Source of the DNA: Paucimonas sp.
Lineage (GTDB): Bacteria > Pseudomonadota > Gammaproteobacteria > Pseudomonadales > Pseudomonadaceae
NCBI GenBank assembly: GCA_031253995.1
Contig: JAIRVG010000107.1
Location: 53,882 to 117,881 of the forward strand
DNA length: 64,000 nucleotides
Reading direction: 5' to 3'
The notes under the pieces were generated by a model. It saw only the letters and a list, made by a program, of their open reading frames with translations, was not told the origin of the DNA and searched no databases. Shown here one piece after another: positions 58,402 to 64,000 of the stretch. The position numbers were made by a program, and so were the translations under genes. Position 1 is the stretch's first letter. Every line of letters begins with the position of its first letter.

Positions 58402-60542
58402 CTCTTCTCGCTGCCGCCCCCGGCAGTGATGACCTGCACCGACAGGCGCGGCGTGGCCAGGTCCAGCCCGGCCTCGTCGAGCTGGCGCTTGAGTGCCAGG
58501 TTGAAGGCCCGCGACACCTCCCATTGCTTGATCGGCGCGGTCTTGAAGCGTGCCCGCAGCACTGCCGAGCCGGACTCGAAGCTTTCCACGCCCTGGAATT
58601 CCAGCGGCGACCAGATGTTGCGCCGCTGCAACGGATCGGTACGCATCTTCTGCCCGACATCGCGGACCAGGGCGATGGCCTGGTCGATGTTCATGTTGTA
58701 GGGGATGGCGATGCGGAAGATCGCGTAGCCGAACTCGCGGGAGTAGTTCTTGATGCTCTTGATCTCGCTGAACGGGATGGTGTGGACGATGCCGTCGATG
58801 TCCCGCAGGCGCACGGTGCGGATGGTCAGGCCCTCGACCGTGCCCAGGTGGCCGCCGACATCGACGTAGTCGTCGATGGCCAGGGAGTCCTCGATGATGA
58901 TGAACAGCCCGGTGATCAGGTCGGCCACCAGCGACTGCGCGCCGAAGCCGATGGCCAGGCCGATGACGCCGGCACCGGCGAGCAGCGGGGTGACGTTCAT
59001 GCCCATGTTGGCCAGGGCGACGATCAGGCCGACGATGAAGATGGCCACGAACAGCACGTTGCGGATCAGCGGCATCATGGTCTGCGCGCGGGCGTTGGCC
59101 AGGCCCTTGCGCGAGCGGGTCAGGGCGTGGTGCACGGCGGTGTCGGCGAGGATCCACACCAGCCAGGCGGCGATCAGGGTGCCGGCGAGCCCGGCCAGGC
59201 GCACCGCCACTTCATGGCCTTCGCCCTCGGCGAAACCGATCAGCGAGAAGCCCCAGACCCGCAGCCCCAGCTCGATGAACACCAGCCACACCGCCAGGTG
59301 CACCAGGGTGTAGGCGAAGCTGCGCAGGCGTTCGGCGTACACCGCCTGGCGCCGGTTGGCGCGGCGCGGCTTGAGCGCCTGGCGGCGCACCAGGCCGTTG
59401 ATCACCATGCACAGGATCACCAGCACCGTGCACATCAGCGACTGGCGCAGGGCGGTGCTGGTGTCGCCGGCGGAAACGAAGGTGGCGAACAGCGAGATAC
59501 CCACCAGCACCAGGGCCGGCAGGTACCAGAAGGTACCGAGCACCTCGATGGTGTCGCTCAGGGCGCGGCGCTTGAGGCGATGGGTCAGTGGCTGGTTGCG
59601 GATCAGGTGGGCGATGGGGCGGCGGAAACGCAGGATGAACAGCGCCGTGGACAGCGCCGCCAGCACGTTGGCCAGGGTCGCCAGGGCGTGGGCCAGGTGG
59701 GTGCCCAGGGCAAGGAACAGGCGCGGATCGTTCATCGCCTCGCCGAAGGCGGCGAAGCTGCCGATCAGCCATAGCGGGCGGAAGGCCTGGTGCCGCAGGA
59801 TATGCAGGGCGCGATGGCGGTGCGGGCCGTCGAGCAGGGAAAAGGCGATCACGCAGATGGCCGAGAACAGGGTGCCCACCACCAGCGCATAGGCCAGCAC
59901 CATGGCCATCGACTTGCCCAGCGACGAGGGCAGGGCGAAGCTCAGGTACACGGTGATTACCAGCGCCACCAACCAGGGCCCGAGCTTGCGCAGGGCGAAA
60001 CGCGCCAGGTCCCAGGTGCGCGGGTGCTGGGGCAGTTCCTCGGTGAGGCCGAACTTCACCCGCAGGCGGTGGCTGGCCCAGTTCAGCGCGTAGGCCAGCA
60101 GGCTCCACAGGGCGATGATGGCGATGAAGCCGAACAGCAGGCCCGGCAACTGCTGCACCGGGACCTTGAGGGCGGCCAGCTCGATCTGCGCCAGATCCAT
60201 CTCGTCGGACCAGCGCTTGAACGGACTGGCCTCGCCGCTGAACTGCTTCTCCAGCTCGGCGAGGGTGCCGCCGATCAGGCCCAGCACGCCCTGTTCCGGC
60301 TCCGGCTGGGCCTGGCGGGTGCTGTCGCGAAGCTTCTTCAGGTCGTTGAGCAGGCGGGTGCGCTGCTGGTCGTTTTCCAGGGTGGTGATGACTTCGTCGA
60401 GGGACTTGCCCAGCGGCTCGCTGGCTTGCGGCTGGGCCGGGGCGCTACCGCCCAGCAGGCCGGGCAGGCCGGCGGCGTTGGCCTGGGCGACGGCGCCGCA
60501 GAGGACTAGCAGGAAGGTGAGAACACGCAGGAAAGCAGGCAC
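58398..60542 (-). CDS. Mechanosensitive channel of the MscS family (YbiO-like)
   Basis: 714 aa. Signal-like N-terminus MPAFLRVLTFLLVLCGAVAQ, a periplasmic coiled region (about 40-125), many TM segments between about 130 and 560, and the conserved MscS core: pore helix GLAIGFGAQSLVADLITGLF then EDSLAIDDYVDVGGHLGTVE. It is larger than E. coli MscS (286 aa), like YbiO/MscM-type channels. It protects against hypo-osmotic shock. Confidence 0.9.
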   Translation of the reverse strand: MPAFLRVLTFLLVLCGAVAQANAAGLPGLLGGSAPAQPQASEPLGKSLDEVITTLENDQQRTRLLNDLKKLRDSTRQAQPEPEQGVLGLIGGTLAELEKQFSGEASPFKRWSDEMDLAQIELAALKVPVQQLPGLLFGFIAIIALWSLLAYALNWASHRLRVKFGLTEELPQHPRTWDLARFALRKLGPWLVALVITVYLSFALPSSLGKSMAMVLAYALVVGTLFSAICVIAFSLLDGPHRHRALHILRHQAFRPLWLIGSFAAFGEAMNDPRLFLALGTHLAHALATLANVLAALSTALFILRFRRPIAHLIRNQPLTHRLKRRALSDTIEVLGTFWYLPALVLVGISLFATFVSAGDTSTALRQSLMCTVLVILCMVINGLVRRQALKPRRANRRQAVYAERLRSFAYTLVHLAVWLVFIELGLRVWGFSLIGFAEGEGHEVAVRLAGLAGTLIAAWLVWILADTAVHHALTRSRKGLANARAQTMMPLIRNVLFVAIFIVGLIVALANMGMNVTPLLAGAGVIGLAIGFGAQSLVADLITGLFIIIEDSLAIDDYVDVGGHLGTVEGLTIRTVRLRDIDGIVHTIPFSEIKSIKNYSREFGYAIFRIAIPYNMNIDQAIALVRDVGQKMRTDPLQRRNIWSPLEFQGVESFESGSAVLRARFKTAPIKQWEVSRAFNLALKRQLDEAGLDLATPRLSVQVITAGGGSEKS

Positions 60543-60588
60543 CGGACATCAACCTCGAACACTTGGTCGGCGCAGTGTAGAGCATTTC

Positions 60589-60753
60589 TCAGGCGAGTTT
60601 TTCCAGGATCTTCCACACCATGATGCCGAGGATCGACAGCATGCCGAGCCACATCATCAGCACGCCCCAGTTGCGTTCGCGGTTGCTGAAGCCGATGGTC
60701 AGCAGGATCAGGCCCGCCAGTACCGGGAGGAACATCGATTGAAACGCAGACAT
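60589..60753 (-). CDS. 54-aa two-span membrane protein
   Basis: Encodes MSAFQSMFLPVLAGLILLTI then GFSNRERNWGVLMMWLGMLS and ILGIMVWKILEKLA. Two hydrophobic segments (residues 5-20 and 29-49) flank a charged turn (NRERN). The start codon is at 60751-60753 with AAGGA upstream. It sits between apeB and the MscS gene on the same strand, 46 bp ahead of the latter. The function is unknown; expression is plausible but unproven. Confidence 0.6.
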   Translation of the reverse strand: MSAFQSMFLPVLAGLILLTIGFSNRERNWGVLMMWLGMLSILGIMVWKILEKLA

Positions 60754-60843
60754 GCGCAAGGTCCTTCTTCTGCCTCGGAAACGTCAGGCAAGAGCATAGG
60801 CGCAAAACGAGCGAAGCGGTTTGATCGGTATCACGGATCGGGG

Positions 60844-60871
60844 AAAAGGGCGGGGCAGAGCGCCCCGCCTT
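60844..60871 (-). terminator. Terminator of apeB
   Basis: GGCGGGGC (60849-60856), loop AGAGC, GCCCCGCC (60862-60869); the minus strand continues into CTTTTCCCC. It begins 7 bp after the apeB stop. Confidence 0.75.
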
Positions 60872-60875
60872 GAGA

Positions 60876-62165
60876 TCACGGCAATTCGCGGCTGCGATAG
60901 AACGCGGTGAGGACCTTGACCAGATGCGCGAGGTCCTGGCTGCCGCACAGCTCGCGGATCGAGTGCATGGCGAAGGTCGGCAGGCCGATGTCGACGGTGC
61001 GCACGCCCAGGTGGCTGGCGGTGATCGGGCCGATGGTCGAGCCGCAGCCCATGTCGCTGCGCACCACGAAGCTCTGCACCGGGACTTCCTCGGCCATGCA
61101 CAGGTGGCGGAAGAAGCCGGCGGTTTCGCTGTTGGTGGCGTAGCGCTGGTTGTTGTTGACCTTGATCACCGGGCCGGCGTTGAGCTTGGGTCCGTGGTTG
61201 CCGTCGTGCTTGTCGGCGTAGTTGGGGTGCACGCCGTGGGCGTTGTCCGCCGAGACCAGCAGCGAGCGCTGGATGGTGCGCACGTACTCGTCGCCATCCG
61301 GCAGCAGGCGCTGCAGGGTCTGCTCCAGCATCGGGCCGTCGGCGCCGCAGGCCGAGCAGGAGCCGACTTCCTCGTGGTCGTTGCACACCAGCACGCAGGT
61401 TTCGTCGCTGTCGGCATCGAGCAGGGCCTGCAGGCCGGCGTAGCAGGACAGCAGGTTGTCGAGGCGCGCGCCGGCGATGAACTCGCCGTGCAGGCCCACC
61501 AGGGCAGCGTCCTGGGTGTCGTAGAAGCTCAGCTCGTAGTCCAGCACCACGTCGGCGTTGAGGCCGTGTTCGCGGGCCAGTTGCTCGGTGAGCAGGGCAC
61601 GGAAATCGACGCGTTCGTCACCGGCGACCTGGGCCAGGATCGGTGGCAGTTCGGTCTGCGGGTTGATCGCCCAGCCTTCGTTGGCGGTGCGGTTGAGGTG
61701 GATCGCCAGGTTGGGGATCACCGCGATGGGCAGCTTGAAGTCCACCAGGGCGCTTTCCACCTTGCCATCACGGCGGAAGGTGACGCGGCCGGCCAGGGAC
61801 AGGTCGCGGTCGAACCACGGGGCGAGCAGGGCACCGCCGTAGACCTCCACGCCCAGTTGCCAGAAACCGTGGCGTTGCAGCTCGGGCTGCGGCTTGACCC
61901 GCAGGCACGGGCTGTCGGTGTGGGCGCCGACCAGGCGGATGCCGTCGAGCAGCGGCGAATGACGGCCGAGCCTGATGGCGATGATCGAGGAATCGTTGCG
62001 GGTCAGGTAGTAGCGACCGCCGGGCACCGTGGCCCAGCTGTCGCGCTCGTCCAGGCGCTGGTAGCCGGCAGCTTCGAGGCGCTTGGCCAGGCTGGCGGTG
62101 GCGTGGAAGGGCGTGGGGGAGGCTTTGAGGAATTCAATCAGGCCGTGGTTCAGGGCGTCGCGCAT
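60876..62165 (-). CDS. apeB: M18 family aminopeptidase (aspartyl aminopeptidase type)
   Basis: 429 aa, cytosolic zinc aminopeptidase. Metal and catalytic segments: GAHTDSPCLRVKPQ, CNDHEEVGSCSACGADGPML, DNAHGVHPNYADKHDGNHGP and VVRSDMGCGSTIGPITAS. The start MRDALNHGLIEFLKASPTPF is the standard ApeB N-terminus. Monocistronic, with a terminator downstream and repeat copy D upstream. Confidence 0.94.
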   Translation of the reverse strand: MRDALNHGLIEFLKASPTPFHATASLAKRLEAAGYQRLDERDSWATVPGGRYYLTRNDSSIIAIRLGRHSPLLDGIRLVGAHTDSPCLRVKPQPELQRHGFWQLGVEVYGGALLAPWFDRDLSLAGRVTFRRDGKVESALVDFKLPIAVIPNLAIHLNRTANEGWAINPQTELPPILAQVAGDERVDFRALLTEQLAREHGLNADVVLDYELSFYDTQDAALVGLHGEFIAGARLDNLLSCYAGLQALLDADSDETCVLVCNDHEEVGSCSACGADGPMLEQTLQRLLPDGDEYVRTIQRSLLVSADNAHGVHPNYADKHDGNHGPKLNAGPVIKVNNNQRYATNSETAGFFRHLCMAEEVPVQSFVVRSDMGCGSTIGPITASHLGVRTVDIGLPTFAMHSIRELCGSQDLAHLVKVLTAFYRSRELP

Positions 62166-62195
62166 AAGTCACTCCAGACAGCAGTGCCGGGAGTT

Positions 62196-62273
62196 TGAAG
62201 CTGCAAGCTCCAAGCTGCAAGAGGCGGTGACCGCGCATTCTCTTATAGCTTGCAGCTTGCGGCTTGTAGCTCA
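62196..62273. repeat. AAGCTNCAAGC inverted-repeat element, copy D
   Basis: The left arm AAGCTGCAAGCTCCAAGC then TGCAAG (62198-62221) and right arm TAGCTTGCAGCTTGCGGC then TTGTAGCTCA (62246-62273). Read on the minus strand it begins with the TGA stop codon of the RluA-type gene (TGAGCTACAAGCCGCAAGC), matching the edge of copy A. Confidence 0.85.
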
Positions 62274-62906
62274 AAAGGGTGCCGGGCACTCGAACTTCAG
62301 GCGCTCGCCCGTCACCGGGTGGGTGAAGCTCAGCATCGAGGCATGCAGGCACAGCCGCTCATGGGCCGCCAGCGCCTCGGGATTGGCATACAGGCGGTCC
62401 CCCAGCAACGGATGCCCGATCGACAGCATGTGCACGCGCAACTGGTGCGAGCGGCCGGTGATCGGCGTCAGCTCGACCCGGCAGTGGTCGCCGCAGCGCT
62501 CGACGATGCGCCAGAACGTCAGGGCATGCTTGCCCTGCTCGTGATCCACCACATGCCGCGGCTTGGTCGGCGGGTCGTAGCGCAGCGGCAGGTCGATGCT
62601 GCCGCTGTCCAGCGCCGGCTGGCCCCAGCACAGCGCGGTGTAGGCCTTCTCGGTCTCGCGGTCGTGGAACTGCCGCGACAGCTCGCGGTGGCTGTCGGCA
62701 TCGCGGGCCAGGAGGATGATCCCCGAGGTTTCCCAGTCCAGGCGGTGGACGATCAGGGCATCGGGATAGCCGTTTTCCTGCAGGCGGGTGATCAGGCAGT
62801 CCTTGTTGTCCTCGGCCCGGCCGGGCACGGAGAGCAGCAGGGTGGGCTTGTTGATCACCAGGATGGCGTCATCCTGGTAAAGGATCTCGACGTTGGACAA
62901 CGGCAT
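62271..62906 (-). CDS. RluA family pseudouridine synthase
   Basis: 211 aa, RNA-modifying. The catalytic motif LIVHRLDWETSGIILLARD contains the Asp nucleophile; VELTPITGRSHQLRVHMLSI and GHPLLGDRLY are family motifs. There is no S4 domain, and the small size resembles RluA. Which rRNA or tRNA position it modifies cannot be stated. Downstream of minE on the same strand, a known Pseudomonas arrangement. Confidence 0.93.
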   Translation of the reverse strand: MPLSNVEILYQDDAILVINKPTLLLSVPGRAEDNKDCLITRLQENGYPDALIVHRLDWETSGIILLARDADSHRELSRQFHDRETEKAYTALCWGQPALDSGSIDLPLRYDPPTKPRHVVDHEQGKHALTFWRIVERCGDHCRVELTPITGRSHQLRVHMLSIGHPLLGDRLYANPEALAAHERLCLHASMLSFTHPVTGERLKFECPAPF

Positions 62907-62930
62907 TGCGTGTTCTCTGCAAACGCCAAC

Positions 62931-62976
62931 GGCGACGGCCGGATCCAGGCTTCGCAGCCTGGCCCCGGCCGTCGCC
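62931..62976 (-). terminator. Long hairpin after minE
   Basis: GGCGACGGCCGG (62931-62942) pairs with CCGGCCGTCGCC (62965-62976), with an inner CCAGGC / GCCTGG stem. There is no clean T-run; it may be a structured spacer or partial terminator between minE and the RluA gene. Confidence 0.6.
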
Positions 62977-62999
62977 GTGGCAGGTTACCCGCAGACGCC

Positions 63000-63257
63000 T
63001 CAGGTGCGTTCGGGCAGGGTGATGTTGAGTTCGAGAATCGAGCAGCTGCCCTGGTTCTCCAGCGCCACCTGCACGTCATCGTTGCCGATGTTGACGTACT
63101 TGCGGATCACTTCCAGCAGCTCTTGTTGCAGGGCCGGCAGGTAGTCCGGGGTACTGCGCTGTCCGCGCTCGTGCGCCACGATGATCTGTAGACGCTCTTT
63201 CGCAACCGACGCGGAACTCTGTTTTTTGCTGGCACGAAAGAAGTCAAAAAGGTTCAT
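63000..63257 (-). CDS. minE: Cell division topological specificity factor MinE
   Basis: 85 aa. MNLFDFFRASKKQSSASVAK is the membrane-targeting N-terminus, with AKERLQIIVAHERG the MinD-binding stretch and the dimerising C-terminal beta domain (LLEVIRKYVNIGNDDVQVAL). It stimulates MinD ATPase to drive pole-to-pole oscillation. It is separated from minD by 3 bp. Confidence 0.97.
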   Translation of the reverse strand: MNLFDFFRASKKQSSASVAKERLQIIVAHERGQRSTPDYLPALQQELLEVIRKYVNIGNDDVQVALENQGSCSILELNITLPERT

Positions 63258-63260
63258 GGG

Positions 63261-64000
63261 TCAATTGCCTCCAAACAGGCGCTCGAAGAATCCCTTCTTC
63301 TGTACGTCGAGGAACCGGTGTTCCACGGTTTTGCCCAGCAGGCGGTCGACCGTGTCGCTGTAGGCCTGGCCAGCATCGCTCTGGTCGTCGAGGATGACCG
63401 GGACGCCCTGGTTGGAGGCCTTGAGCACGGCCTGGGATTCGGGAATGACACCCAGCAGCGCGACCGAGAGGATTTCCTTGACGTCTTCGACGCCCAGCAT
63501 CTCGCCCTTGCTCACGCGCTCGGGATGGTAACGGGTGATCAGCAGGTGTTCCTTGATCGGGTCTTCGTTGCGCTCGGCACGGCGCGACTTGCTGGCCAGC
63601 AGGCCGAGCATGCGGTCCGAGTCACGTACCGAGGAGACTTCCGGGTTGGTCACGACGATGGCTTCGTCGGCGAAGTACATCGCCAGGTGCGCGCCCTTCT
63701 CGATACCGGCCGGGGAGTCGCAGACCACGTAGTCGAAGGTTTCCTTCAGTTCCATCAGGACCTTCTCGACGCCTTCCTGGGTCAGGGCGTCCTTGTCGCG
63801 GGTCTGGCTGGCGGCCAGCACGTACAGGTTTTCCAGGCGCTTGTCCTTGATCAGGGCCTGCTGCAGGTTGGCTTCGTTGTTGACGACGTTGACGAAGTCG
63901 TACACCACGCGGCGTTCGCAGCCCATGATCAGGTCGAGGTTACGCAGGCCGACGTCGAAGTCGACGATGACGGTCTTGTGCCCGCGCAGCGCGAGGCCGG
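63261..64000 (-). CDS. minD: Septum site-determining ATPase MinD (5' end cut by the window)
   Basis: The frame is open from 64000 to the stop at 63261-63263, giving about 245 residues; roughly the first 25, including the deviant Walker A, lie outside. Visible features: GLALRGHKTVIVDFDVGLRN then LDLIMGCERRVVYDFVNVV, DYVVCDSPAGIEKGAHLAMY and the C-terminal amphipathic membrane helix KGFFERLFGGN. It recruits MinC and places the division site. minC is expected just upstream, beyond the window. Confidence 0.97.
   Translation of the reverse strand, partial: GLALRGHKTVIVDFDVGLRNLDLIMGCERRVVYDFVNVVNNEANLQQALIKDKRLENLYVLAASQTRDKDALTQEGVEKVLMELKETFDYVVCDSPAGIEKGAHLAMYFADEAIVVTNPEVSSVRDSDRMLGLLASKSRRAERNEDPIKEHLLITRYHPERVSKGEMLGVEDVKEILSVALLGVIPESQAVLKASNQGVPVILDDQSDAGQAYSDTVDRLLGKTVEHRFLDVQKKGFFERLFGGN

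Overview
This 64-kb window is chromosomal DNA from a fluorescent Pseudomonas, most likely the P. putida group. The evidence is the high GC content and codon use, the gene order (purMN, hda, cob cluster, rmuC and a CrbS/MxtR-type kinase, rdgC, nasA-nirBD, prc, min operon), and REP elements of the P. putida type. The gene order is the one I recall for P. putida KT2440; I could not run an alignment. I see no prophage, transposase, rRNA or CRISPR array. It reads as ordinary, vertically inherited core genome with unusually rich RNA-level and operator-level regulation.

Layout. 1-6.7 kb: a DUF3108 fragment and purN-purM (minus); then DUF2066, an AI-2E family membrane protein, hda and two tandem NlpC/P60 lipoproteins (plus). 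6.8-8.8 kb: a PQQ-type sugar dehydrogenase lipoprotein and an unknown 192-aa protein (minus). 8.9-18.1 kb: a cobalamin riboswitch followed by ten genes of late B12 synthesis and lower-ligand assembly, cobO-cobB-bluB-cobD-cobC-cobQ-cobP-cobT-cobC(phosphatase)-cobS. 18.1-24.2 kb: a MarR regulator and MFS transporter sharing a palindromic operator, a 40-aa membrane ORF, a periplasmic glutathione peroxidase, DUF2798, a LysR regulator, a FadL porin and small unknowns. 24.2-25.2 kb: a gene-poor stretch with a DnaA box. 25.2-35.5 kb: a Sel1 protein, rmuC, a 1158-aa transporter/hybrid kinase, a TDT transporter, an MFS-acyltransferase fusion, a SugE exporter behind a guanidine-II riboswitch, and rdgC. 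35.6-43.3 kb: tRNA-Val, tRNA-Asp and nitrate assimilation (a nasA-flavoprotein fusion, nirBD). 43.4-52.7 kb: a PcaQ-like LysR, an FKBP lipoprotein, DUF1232, an HTH two-gene unit, an EAL-CBS-GGDEF protein, prc, a quinone oxidoreductase and a HAD hydrolase. 52.7-58.4 kb: a five-gene ABC/phosphatase operon and its divergent GntR/UTRA regulator. 58.4-64 kb: an MscS channel, a 54-aa membrane protein, apeB, a RluA-type synthase, minE and minD (cut by the window edge).

How the genes work together. The clearest regulatory story is nitrate assimilation. nasA and nirB are separate transcription units, yet both carry the same series of signals: an NtrC-like dyad, a sigma-54 -24/-12 promoter, two hexaloop hairpins (loops AACGTC and AAAGGC in both) that fit the ANTAR/NasT target, and an overlapping intrinsic terminator. 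This predicts control by nitrogen limitation (NtrC) and by nitrate (NasS/NasT antitermination). The NasS/NasT genes are not in the window.

Other signals read directly from the sequence: a two-hairpin ACGR-loop guanidine-II riboswitch before sugE; a 16-bp palindrome in front of both marR and its MFS neighbour; a 14-bp palindrome before the GntR regulator; convergent consensus DnaA boxes in the leader of a DUF1232 gene; and four copies of an approximately 80-98-bp inverted-repeat element built of AAGCTNCAAGC units, each starting at or within a few bases of a stop codon. Strict novelty is limited. The best candidates for something under-described are the stop-codon-associated repeat family, the DnaA-box hairpin leader, the HTH/122-aa pair and the intrinsic terminator in the leader of prc.
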